Below, piece by piece: positions 49,186 to 61,940 of a stretch of 64,000 nt of DNA. How positions within the stretch are numbered: the first letter of the stretch is position 1; every line of letters starts with the position of its first letter. The stretch is from Diplosphaera chodatii (lineage: Eukaryota > Chlorophyta > Trebouxiophyceae > Prasiolales > Stichococcaceae): positions 1,364,001 through 1,428,000 of the forward strand of contig JAALGY010000051.1 in the NCBI GenBank assembly GCA_032358165.1, given 5' to 3'. The notes under the pieces are model-generated. The model saw only the letters and a list, made by a program, of their open reading frames with translations. It was not told the origin of the DNA and did no database searches. A program made the position numbers and the translations under genes.

Positions 49186-49426
49186 TCGCAGTGTATCAAA
49201 CTGACGTTGTGGCACGACAATTGGCATTGTTGCTGTACAAATGCTGATCTGAAGCCCGCGACGTTCGCATATCATGTCACCCTACTGGGACACAACTATT
49301 GCGGCGTCGTAATCTGTGACAGAGATATTGCAACCACGGGGAGGCAAAAGCTGAATCAAGCAACTGATGCAGTGTTGCTTGGCCAAACCACGGAGTCAGT
49401 GCTGCTTAGCACAGCAGTAGCACCAG

Positions 49427-51858
49427 CTATGCTACAGCTGCCCCGACGCCAGCAGCTTGGCTGCCTACATCGCCACCGCCATGTTTGTGCTGCTGCCCCT
49501 GCTCCGTGATGCCGACGATTGAACCCCTGTGCTCAGCGCCGGCACCGTCCGCAATCGGCACCGCCAGCTGCAGCGTCTCCGCCAGGCGGCCCTCCTTCCG
49601 CAGCCTGTCCAGCATCTCCACGCCGTCCAGGCGGGTCAGGTGCGCGTTGATGTCCTCCACCTCCAGGTGCACCGCCACCTGACGACACACACAACAGTCA
49701 ACACACCTTGAGCTGCTGACCGCCTCGCACATGCCAGCTGCAGGCAGGCCGCGAATGCAGTGTCGTGCACCTCGAGCAGGGGACCCTAGTACTCAGCGAC
49801 CATGTTGCCCAACCCGCTCGCAATGAGAAAAACGTTTCACAGCAGACCGAGGCAGTGCAGATCCAGCGATGTGCTGGTGCAGTCCCCAGCGCACCTGCAG
49901 CTCACGCGCAGCGCGGGTGACTTGGCCGAGGCGCAGCGCCGACCGCGCCAGCTCCACGCGGTGGATGAGGCGGCTGGGCGCAAGGTCAACTGCGCGCTGA
50001 TAGGCTGAAAGCGCTTCCTGCAGCGTCGGCAGGTGTATAACATATGCTGTGGCATCAAATAAGTGGACGAAGCATCCGCACACTATGAACCATCAGTTCC
50101 AATAAAGTTGAGCGGATGCCCCTCACCGCATGGCTGCCAGGACCCAGCGTTGCGCCAAAGACCATCTTGATGAGCGCACGCACCACGAAGTTGAGCTGCA
50201 GCATGGAGCATGAAGCTGTGAAGACGAAGCCTGACGGCAAGGCATTTGCTGCTCGAGCATGATCATGATGATCACATGCACACTATGCCAGTGTTGCAAA
50301 CGGTGGGAAGCATCGGGACCCTTGTGCACACCTGCGCCATCTCTGTGTGCCAGCGGCCCAGTAGGTGGTGGGCCAGGTCATTCTCGGGGTCCGCCGCCAG
50401 TGCAGCCTGAGTGTCCTGAGCTGCCCCCGCTGCAAGCTCCACCTGCGATCCGCACTCGTGCTGTGGACATTCTGTTGCTGAGTCTGCTGCCGATATGGCA
50501 GCAGCATGTCGCTGCCATGATCCAGGGTCAGCGATGTGGCCTCGGGGCAATACCTTGCGCCTATTGTCGACGAAGAAGGTGAGGCGTCCCTTCGCCACAC
50601 ACGCCGCTATGTGCGCCATGCAGCAGCTGGGATCCGCAGCAACTGCCTGCAGATGATGTGCCACAGCAGGTGGGTGTACTGTACCAGCCGCAAGGAATGC
50701 GTCATCCTTCAACAGCACAAAGCCGCACTGCACTGCTGCTACAGCAATGCAGCAGATGCTATCGGATTGAGCAGCCCTGCCATGCGAACTGCGCCGAAAT
50801 GCACCTCCTCGGCAATGGCCAGGCCTCTCTCAGCACAGCTCTTGGCCTCAGCCTTGGGCGTGCTCGGGATGAAGGTGATGTCGCTCCACTGCTTGGACAG
50901 CAGCGACAAATACAGCGCATTGCCCGGCAGCAGCTGGTTAGCCTCCTGCACCCACAGCACCATGCATTAATTCGTCGGTGTGCAACGACCAGGTGGTGGG
51001 TCACGCTTGCATGTGGCCAGTGTGACATGCACATGTTTGGCAACCCACAGCCCCATGAACCCCTGCCCTGCGCAGATGGTGCAATGGACCGCAGCACTAC
51101 GCACTTCGAAGGCTGTGATGGCTGCCCGGATGTCAAGGTCGCGCTGCAGCTGCAGGCCCCGCTGGGCAGCAGCCTCCGCCGCCTCGGCTGCCGTGCGCTC
51201 TCTGGTGCTGCAGGCAAAACGAACATGATTCAAGCACACCATGCGCACCGGCCGTGCGAGGATTGACCGGCAAATGCATTCCTGTCTTCCTCATCAAATG
51301 CTCACCGCTGCTTGCTGTCCCGCCTATTGTGCTGCCGCCGGTGCCACGGCAGCCGCAGGTGCAGGTGGCTGCCTTGCTTCGACTGTGTCCGCCGCGCCTT
51401 CACAGCTCGCCGATGCTCCTGCCAGCTGTGTGCATTCGTGTACCAACAATTGAACTGTGAGCTGTGTGCACACGTTAACATGAGCTGCATCACAAAATGG
51501 AAACAGGAATGAAGCAAGGAGGCTATGGTCGTGAGGCGCACCTGTGCCTTGCGTGTGCAAGTTTGCTGCCAACCTTATGCCGCAAGACGCCAGCCAGATA
51601 ATGCACCTGCAACCGTGACGCTCCGTCGGTATCGAGGCTCGGCAAGAACTTGATGCGGCGACTGTCAGATGGCACAGTCGTTCTGACCTCTCGGCCCATG
51701 TACGGCAGCGTGTGCCAAGGTGCCATGCTCTGCGGCGGAGCTGGTTTCCTGAGCAGCTGGCGCGGCCATCGCTTCTTCGGATGGCCGTCGTCTTCGTCAG
51801 GTTGTGCCCCGGATCTCGGCTCCGCTGCTGAAAACGACGCTGAAATGGTGGCCTGCAT
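49427..51858 (-). CDS. RMDN-like TPR protein (regulator of microtubule dynamics family)
   Basis: After a basic N-terminus from the ATG at 51858 (MQATISASFSAAEPRSG...) and an A/Q-rich stretch come TPR-like helices. They read RTAAEAAEAAAQRGLQLQRDLDIRAAITAFEV, SCAERGLAIAEE, ADPSCCMAHIAACVAKGRLTFFVDNRRK and AALAADPENDLAHHLLGRWHTEMAQ. Then come LNFVVRALIKMVFGATLGPGSH and EALSAYQRAVDLAPSRLIHRVELARSALRLGQ. The HLLGRWxxExAQ, FG and YxxAxxLxPxxLxxRxELA pattern is that of RMDN/FAM82 proteins. These associate with mitochondria or microtubules in animals and are uncharacterised in algae. The C-terminus ends after EMLDRLRKEGR with a G/Q-rich tail at 49427. Exon edges near the N-terminus are tentative. Confidence 0.62.
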
Positions 51859-52763
51859 GGTCGGCACTTGACTGACCGCATACCGCACAACATAGCTGCA
51901 TTAAGGCCGTGCGCATACACATCCGGCTGATCAAGATGGCATACAATCAAGAGGACTCACGAGTGGTGCACATGCCCGCAGAGGCTGGAGGCTGTGCTGC
52001 CGAAAGGCCGGAATGACTAAGATGCCTCCATGTCTTCGCCGAAAGTCGTCCGGCTCCGCAAAGCAGAAACGCATGATGATGCTAGAGCCGCGTCAGAGCG
52101 TTATTGAGGACGAGTTCAGGTGATCGATTGTCTCTTAGGTGTGGCAGGCGTTCTGAAACGCACGCAGTGCTACCTCAACATGCCTGGATCAATGGCCATA
52201 GCCGCTCACATTCATCGCGAGATATGCACTCAGATATCCAACATTTACAGTCAAGCATATAGCGCATAACGTATGGGCGGGCGCTAGCTCGCTGCTGCTG
52301 CAACTCTGGTCAGCGTCAGGCAACGAGGAATCGACCCACAGGAGGCCCGCCGCTACATCCATCGGCGGGCAGTCTGCACCTCGATCTAAACCAGGACCAG
52401 TGCAGTCTACGAGTTTCAACGCAACACACAATAATCAGTCGATCTTCACGGACTCGTGCTTCCGACCGTGTGGTGGTATGGACGGTGACACGTGCATCAA
52501 TCAGCTCCACGACAAGTACCATATGCCGCCAAGCGTGGTGCATTAACGTGTGCTATTCATACAACGTAGCCTGAAAAGCCGTTGATGTATACAACGGCTG
52601 CAACGTCCTGCTATAGCCATCAGTTTCATCAATGTGGGTCTCCACAATGTACTGGTGTACGGTAACTGCATATCTGCCGCATGCAGATTTGTGAGTTCTG
52701 CAGCCTGCTCAAAGTCAATCTATAATGAGTGGCTGGTGAAGCGCGTGCCAAACGTCCTGAGGA
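51859..52763. other. Intergenic stretch, possibly one small exon
   Basis: About 900 bases of lower GC content. The only coding-looking piece is plus-strand 52022-52132 (MPPCLRRKSSGSAKQKRMMM ... SVIEDEFR), which ends in a good CAG|gtgatc donor. It is too short to call. Other frames have no family likeness. Confidence 0.3.
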
Positions 52764-54611
<1,848 letters not shown>

Positions 54612-55193
54612 ATTCAACTGGCACTGCTCCGTCCGGCACGAGCAGTGGGCCGCGATGATGAGTCACGGTGAGCGACTGTTACGTGCAATGCAGATCGCAG
54701 GGTGCAGTTCTGTTCAGGTTCGATGTGAACGTGCCGGTGCGGCACAGCATGCACGATGCCAACAAGACCTGCGCGGATTCGACAGCGTTACATAGGTTCG
54801 CGGCCTGCTGATGTCTAGCAAGTGGCTTGTGACATCGCCGCGCATCCTGTAAACTTGGGGCTCGTCGCTCGTGCGTGGGGAAGAACCCTGATGACCTGCA
54901 TTCAGTGCAAATCTCAAATGCTCAGACACACAAGGTCACTTCAGAGACCGTGACCATTGCGCGCCGTACCTACTGTCACGACGTCATTCATTGACAGCTG
55001 AAGCTGTTGTAGCAGACGGGCCTGCGCCTTCTCATGGCCGGTTGATTTCACAACCGTGCTGTAACACCTGCTGGGCTTGCTGGGACACATCAAGGAACGC
55101 AGCAGCTGCGTGTGCGACCCTGGCTGGCATGCAAAGATAGGCGCCAGCATGCATATGGGCATGCAAAAGTGACATGAAAGGGCCTTGGCCCTG
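54612..55193. promoter_or_regulatory. Divergent intergenic region, PHYHD1 and RING-BRCT genes
   Basis: 582 bases between two divergent start codons. Minus-strand frames near 54941-55397 overlap the first exon of the RING gene and look like shadows. No other gene is seen. Confidence 0.4.
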
Positions 55194-58100
55194 ATGCCGG
55201 GGCAGCTGCGGCATGTCGGCGAGTGCTTTGACAAATGCCTGCGCTCTATCGAGGCAGAGTGCACATGCCCACTCTGGTACGGAGCTATCGTGCTGCAGCT
55301 TCTGAGTGACCTCGTGAGTGCGCAGCTCACATCGGCACGCTGACTGACACACTATCCTTGTGTGGCGCAGCGGTGAACTGTTTGCCAACCCGCACACTTT
55401 CAGCGGCTGCGACCACGTCTTCTGCTAGTACGTCTATCATACAACTGTCGTGAATCTAGCTGCAGCACGCTTTTCCCAGTACCGATCTCGGTACACTTCC
55501 TGACGTTCACTGAGCTGCTGCAGTGATTGCGTCATCCCGACACTGGAAGGCATCGGCATCAACGAGTCAAAATGCCCCACGTGCGGTCAGCCCGGCTGGA
55601 AGAAGGAGCTTCAGCCGCACTTGCTGCTCCGGGGCGTTGCTGCTCACCTGCGCAGCCTGCAACAGCCAGGCAGACACGCCGGTGTGTGTGAGTTAGCTGT
55701 CCAAAAAACACGCCGCAATGCTGCAAAGCATGCTTGCAACAGGCAAGGACGTCAGGAGAGTAGTTAAAACTGACATCAAGACTGCCTTCGCTGCAGCTGC
55801 GCTTGCACCTTCCTCACCTCGGGCAGACACACAGCTGCTGGAAAGCTGCCAGCAGGTTGCAGACAGCAGCCATCAGCAAAGTGCAGCCAGCGAGGGTGTG
55901 AGCCAGCCTCATGCAGCACCTCGTACAGAACAGCACAAACGGCAGCGGCTGCTGGATGCCTCGGGCGTCAGCAGCCCCCTGGCAGCAGAGGGTGACCAGC
56001 CGGCGTGCCGAGGCGGTGAAGCGTCGCAGTCCCCACCTCAGCGGTCACCATGTGGGCCATATCAGGCATCAGACGTTGCCCAGCCAGCGTTGAACCATGC
56101 GGCAGGGCCAGTCCTGGCAGCAGTGCCGCCGCAGCATGTCCGGAGCGGTGGTGGACAGCTGGCTGGAGACGATGCTGGTGCCGGAGCAGGCGCAGCCGAG
56201 GCCGCGGCAGATTCAGCGCCTGCCAGCGCAGCGGCCCACCCTGCATCAGCCAGCCAGCACGCTCCGGCAGCCCGCATGCTGCCTGCTGACCCTGGTGAGC
56301 ACGACGCAGCGTCGCCCAGATCACAGCCGCGGCAGGAGCTGCCTGTTGTCACAACAGCAGCACCTCAGGGGGATGACACCGCAAGGCAGGCACCCTGGCA
56401 GCTCGGGCCCAGCTCAACTGGAGCAGCGGACTCAGCAGACGAAGCACGTCAGCCATTGATGGCGCCACCACCTGACGCAAACAGTCAGCCACCTAGTCAG
56501 TCAACTGTATGCCAGCCGCGGCGGCCGCAGCGTCATGTTGAGCAGCAGCACAGTCAGCAGCGTAACTCAGAACAGCCAGCAGAAGTCCCAACAGAGACAG
56601 TGCTGACAGCAGCAGCAGTAGCGAGAGCAGTGCGACATGACAGCCTGGCGCAGCCCTGTGCAGGGGAGCACGATATGCTCAGGATCGGCATCACTGAGGA
56701 GGATGTGTACCTCCACCTCAACGAGGTACGCGGCGCCGCTATTATCACGGCATTCATCACATGGATAACTGCTCTATGTCAGCTCCTCTATCTTTTGCAT
56801 GGGAGTCGTCAGGCACTCGCCCTCGAGTTCAATAAGCCTCAAGCCCGGCAATGCACTGCGGGTGCCACTGCAGGACGCGTCTGACGAGGAGGCGGCCCTG
56901 GAGGCGGACCTGGACCACATCAAGTGGGCCATCGCGCGGGTGCAGTGCAGCATCGCGGACATGCCGGCGGCGCCGCCGCCGCGCCGGGCGCTCGCCCAGG
57001 GCAGCACCCTGGGCGCCGACACACTGGGCCTCGACGACTCGTGTCCAGCAGGCACCGAGCGCAGCCTGGGCGCCATCGATGCCGCGATGCGTGCCCGGGG
57101 CTACAGGTGCCTTACTGCTGTTTAGCCGGCGTCCAAGCAGCGCCAGGTCGTCATGTGAGATCACCGAGTTTAGACATTATGCAACTGCTTCAGACCGGTT
57201 GCACTTGCTGCGCAGTGTGCCCCTGGATCGCTCGGAGGAGCAGCAGTTGGACGGCGCTGCAGCGGTGGTGCCCTGCCAGCCGGACTTGCCACCACTTGGT
57301 AGCCCCGATCCACAGCAGCAGCTAGACGCATTCGCAGCAGCCGCTGCCAGCAAGCTGGAGCCACGACGACTCAGGGCCGTCGGCCAGGCCGCTCCTCGCT
57401 CCGCGCTGCCTGCAGAGAACGCCGTCCCAGCGGCTGCGGGTGGCAGCCAAGTGGACGTGGGCGAAGGGGCGTGGCGAGGCAGTGAAGGCAGTCCAGAACG
57501 GCAGCGTCCGCCAAAGCTGCGCCGGCTTCGGAAGGCGCTGCCATCTGGCGCAGCTGCACAGCCAGCGTCAGGCGCCCCTGCCGACGGTGCCCGAGCTGCC
57601 ACCGTGGCCACCAGCCACCTGGGCGGCTCCCTGCACAGCGTGCCCTGCGACCGGGACGGCAGGCAGGGGGCCGCACCAGCGGCAGCAAATGCTGATGACC
57701 AGCGGCACATCCAGCCAAGCGCAGGCAAGCAAGTGTGGTGGCTGCTCCCGTGCAAAGTGCAGGCATCACATTGCTGTGCATGACTGCGCTTGAGGGACCT
57801 CGCAGCAGTTGCGGTTGAAAGCCAGCTCATCTGTAGGGCGCAAGCGCGGGCCCAGCCTGGTCGGCCAGAAGGTGGAGGTGTACTGGGAGGCTGACGGCAA
57901 GTGGTATCCTGGATCTGCTGCTTTTTACAATGGAAAAGAGGTACGAGGGTCCTGCAGCGTAACCCGCAACCACGCAGCTTGCAAGGAAGCATGATTGGTG
58001 GCTCAGGCAGATTCCCTCATGCAACAATTGCTGCGAGCAGGTGGTGGGCCGCAGACAAGGCCCGACTCCTATCAAGAAGCAACAGTATGTACAGACGTGC

Positions 58101-61100
58101 ATGTCACCTTGGCAGGGGACGCACGCCTTCCAGTACGATGACGGCGAGCTGGAGGAGTTGCACATGGCCGAGGAGCGCTGGCGGCTGGTCAATGATGAGG
58201 GCCCGCCGCCAAAGCGTTCCCGCAGCGGCATGGCACCTGCACCAGGCATTCCCCTGCCGCCCCGCAGCGGGCGGCGGCGGCGGCGGCGGCACCAGCGGCA
58301 GCAGCCATCAGGCGGTGGCAAACAGATTGCCTTTGCAGCAGGCGCTGAGGCAGGCAACCAGGTGACAGGCGGCGGCAGCGGCCATGAATTCGACAGCAGC
58401 AGTGACATCCTGGAGGATGACAGCAGTGGCAGCGACACCCTCGCTGCACGCCAGACCGTCAGAAGGGGGCCCACAACGGCTCCTCCTCTGCCACCACCCG
58501 GCATGCTGCAGCCGCCGACGCCGACGTCGCAGGCTGGAGCCGCCGCCTCAGCAGGCGGACGCGATGGCACAGCCGTCGCGGCTGCACCAGCATCACGCCG
58601 CAGCCCTCCGCCCGTGAAGCCCGCTCCAGTGGCCGGCCCGCGCCCAGCCATGCTGGACACTCAGGGGGCTGCAGAGCTGCTGACGGGGCTGCTATATACG
58701 GCAGCTGTTGAAGCAGGGGCAGATGGCACCCAGGCAGTTGGCAGAAGCCGTTCACCAGGGTGCAGTCGCCGAGCAACTACTGCCACGCAGCAGCATGGAG
58801 CCAGTGGCGGCAATGGCACAGCCAGGGTGGCACCCGCGTCTGGAGGTTTGCCTAGCCGCGCTCAGCTGACGTCGGTGCCGGAGGCACAGGCAGCGGGCGG
58901 GGCACCACCGGCAGCAGGGCAGGTGCCCAGCCCACGGCCCGCCCACACGCCGGGCGCAGCACTGCGCACACCCGCGGCCGGCGCTGAGCGACCCTGCAGC
59001 ATCGGGTGCGCTTGTCACATCCACCATGTTGCTACTGTGTGTGAGCCAATTTGAGCATGCCAGGTGACCGGCAGGTGGCCCAGTCCTATCTTGGCATCCT
59101 GCCAGCTTGTTGTCGGCACGTCCACATTCTCGTGCTCGCTCCGCGCGTGAGCAGGTGCAGGCCATCGGGCGGGTCGAGGTCCACGCACCGCACGCCCGCG
59201 CTGCGGCGGGTGAGCGGCTCCACCACGGGCGGCCGCACCCCCGAGTGGTGGGTGTCCACCCTGGCGACCACCCAGCGCCACAACAGGTGACCCAAAGCAC
59301 CTGGCTACCCACACTCGCACACGGACATCAATGTGAATCAGGGTTTGCAGACCGCACCATCGCCTGGCTCGGCCGCTGAGCATCCTGGCCTGCTTTGCAC
59401 GACCATGCAGTGACCAGACCGCCTGTGCTCTGGTGCGCAGTCCCTTGGGCAGGGCCACACAAGGTGATCCGCCCTCCTACCGCCAGCCGCCCGACAGCGA
59501 ACCGCTGTTTGCATGCCTGCCGCCTGACGGTCCGAGGGACCCGCCGACACGGCACGCCACGCAGACGCCATCCGCTTTGCGTGCCCGCTCCGACGTCGAA
59601 ACACCCAGGGTGAGGCATCTGCTTCAGAGGAGGGCTGCCCAGCCTCTGATGCTGTGCTCCAGCTTGCAGTGACATATCGGCGGCGGAGTGACAGGGATCA
59701 CACATGTCACATCGACCACAAAATGTGATGCTCTGTTTCCCGTTCAGACGGGACAGCCTGGCAGTCAAAGCCTGATGAAGGCGCGCGGCGGGCGCAGCCC
59801 ACTGACGACCCTGTCACAGCGCCAGCCAGACGGGTGAGCCCATCTGCAGGGATGCATGGTGCCTTTGCTTTGAATCACATCCAAAAGTATTTTTGGCAGA
59901 CATTTGCAGCTTTGAACTTACTGGGCCCAGGCTTCATTCGGCTTGCAAGCCCAGCACAAGCACCCGCCTGACTCTGGCTGTGGCATGTGGTGCAGCCGCA
60001 AGCGGGTCATCTCCTGCTCACAGCTGCCCGCCGGGCAGGTGAAACAGCTGGGCCGATTTGCGACGCAGATGAGGACAGAGTTCGCCCTGAACAGCCGCTC
60101 CACAGCGCCGCCCGAGTGCGCATGAAACCAGCCTTGTGTGTGCTGGTGGATGTCGCCCCTGACGCGGAGCAGACTGCATACGAGCCCATCGACATCACCA
60201 TTCAACTTGCCCAGCAACTTAGCCCGTGGTCCAGAGCGTCGCAGCAACGTCCGTCTGACCCGGTCACCCCCGGCCGCTGCAGGGGCACGACGCATTTGGT
60301 GGTGAACGCAAGTCGCGGGCAGCCCGCTCGCCGCACCCTCAAGGTGCCTAGCTCCAGCACCGCACACAATGTGTGTCTCAACAGCTGACGGCGCGTGTTC
60401 CTGTGCCCGTGCAAGCTGCGGTGTGCGAGCCCGCTGCGACATGTGCTTGGCGCTTGCACAGGTGTTGCGCGCCATGCTGCGGGGCTGCTGGCTGCTGTCG
60501 TGGGATTGGGTCATCGACTCAGGCAGGGTGGGCACCTGGCAGCCCGAGGCCGACTATGAGGTCCAGGTGCGGCTGCGCACCCACCGGTGTGCTGACAAAG
60601 GACCACTTCGGGTCGCCAGTCTGCGTGATGCCTGACAGGCAGGCCCTCACTCCGCTGCACACCAAAGGCAGGAAGCAGCTGTACTGTGCCTATTCCCACG
60701 GTGCAGGGCGTGGCGACTGGCGATGAGCTGCTGAAGACCGACGGGCCCAGCAGGGCGCGCCAGCGGCACGCGCAGGGCAAGCCCAAGCTGCTGCACGGCA
60801 TGGAAGAGGCCATCTGCCTGGCCGCCTCCGTCACCGCTGGTGCGATCGGCGCCACTGCTGCTGATCCACATGTGCAGCTGGAGCAAGCGGTTGAACCAGG
60901 TCTGGCAGGGTCAGGCACCGCCACGACTGTAGCAGCAGGCTGTTCAGCATGCTGCCGCAACACTGTGCAAGGTGCAGCGCGGGGCTGACTGTGCGGCGCT
61001 GCTGTCCTCCAGATGCGAAGCCGCTGTCGCGCAACGAGCTGGAGGTGCTCGTGCACGAGGCGGGCGGCAACCTGGTCACCAATCTTCCGGCCGCCGTCGC

Positions 61101-61494
61101 TCGGGCTGAGCAGGGTGCGTGCGCCGCCACCGCGGCGGCCGTGGCCGCGGCAGCTGCAGCCGGCGGCCAAGACACCCAGCTGTGCGCACCCCCACAGCCG
61201 GCGCATCGGCCGACGCTGTACGTGCTGGCGAATGGGCGGGATGCGGCTGAGGCTGCTGAGCTGTCGGTGAGGGCACAGGGTCGCCCTGCGAGCGGTTTTG
61301 CACTTGAAGCTGCCAGTTGTCCACCTGGCAACACAAGATGGCTCCGGTACGCCGCAGTGACGACAGCGTACTGACTGGTTGCTGCGTCAGCGCAGGGGCG
61401 GGCGGGCGTCCTGGTGCTGCAGGCGGTCTGGCTGCTGGACTGCATCTCGGCCATGCGCATACTGCCAACGCGCACATACGAGCTAGGGTCATGA
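55194..61494 (+). CDS. RING - Tudor-like - tandem BRCT protein (BRCA1/BARD1 family)
   Basis: The ATG at 55194 opens a short helix (RHVGECFDKCLRSIEAEC). A C3HC4 RING spread over three exons follows: CPLCGELFANPHTFSGCDHVFC, YDCVIPTLEGIGI and SKCPTCGQPGWKKE. A long Q/A/P/S-rich disordered region (about 55720-57780) follows. Exons at about 57838-58190 encode a Tudor-like barrel: RGPSLVGQKVEVYWEADGKW, YPGSAAFYNGKE, then HAFQYDDGELEELHMAEERW. More disorder follows. BRCT1 lies at about 60000-60570 (KRVISCSQLPAGQVKQLGRF, THLVVNASRGQPARRTLK, GCWLLSWDWVIDSG). BRCT2 lies at about 61010-61494 (LSRNELEVLVHEAGGNLVTN, PTLYVLANGRD, VLQAVWLLDCISAMRI). RING plus paired BRCTs mark ubiquitin ligases of homologous-recombination repair. 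The Tudor insert is unusual. Some exons between 59050 and 59950 are uncertain. Confidence 0.78.
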
Positions 61495-61593
61495 CACACG
61501 AATGCAGCTGACGGCAAGATTACTAGTGCCAAGTTTTGTTTGGGTTACCGGGTAGTTCAGCAGCGTCTGCTTGTAGACAAGAGGTCTGCGGAA

Positions 61594-61598
61594 TGTAA
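61594..61598 (+). terminator. Likely polyadenylation signal TGTAA for the RING-BRCT gene
   Basis: TGTAA lies 100 bases after the stop at 61494, in the usual chlorophyte position. It is supported by motif and spacing only. Confidence 0.45.
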
Positions 61599-61673
61599 AT
61601 GATTACGATGCAGGTGTTGTGATGAGGCAGCCACTCATTTACAATTTCTCAGGCCGGACGATGGCTTGCTTAC

Positions 61674-61802
61674 ACACTCCAAAAGGGCGCATGTAAGTAG
61701 ACCAATGCAACTTCAATGACATCTGTTACACAGATGACAAACCCTGAAGTATAGCATCATGTGCTGTAATCGGAATGTGTTGGCCACTCCCTTTTGGAGT
61801 GT
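61674..61802. repeat. 14-base inverted repeat between convergent genes
   Basis: acactccaaaaggg at 61674-61687 is the exact reverse complement of cccttttggagtgt at 61789-61802. The arms enclose about 100 bases in the shared 3' space of two convergent genes. It could be a small MITE-like element or a transcript-end hairpin. Confidence 0.6.
61726..61730 (-). terminator. Possible polyadenylation signal for the dehydrogenase gene
   Basis: TTACA on the plus strand reads TGTAA on the minus strand, about 210 bases beyond the dehydrogenase stop. A second TTTACA at about 61638 is an alternative. Confidence 0.35.
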
Positions 61803-61940
61803 ATCAGGCAAGTGTTAACAAGATTGCCTCCAGCTGACCCCTGTACTAAGCGCTGGCACTTGCCAGCGGCTTGAGCACAACCTGAGCACAAAGCAAGCAG
61901 AGTTGGCCCTCGCTTGAGAATTCAGAAATTCACGTTCGCA

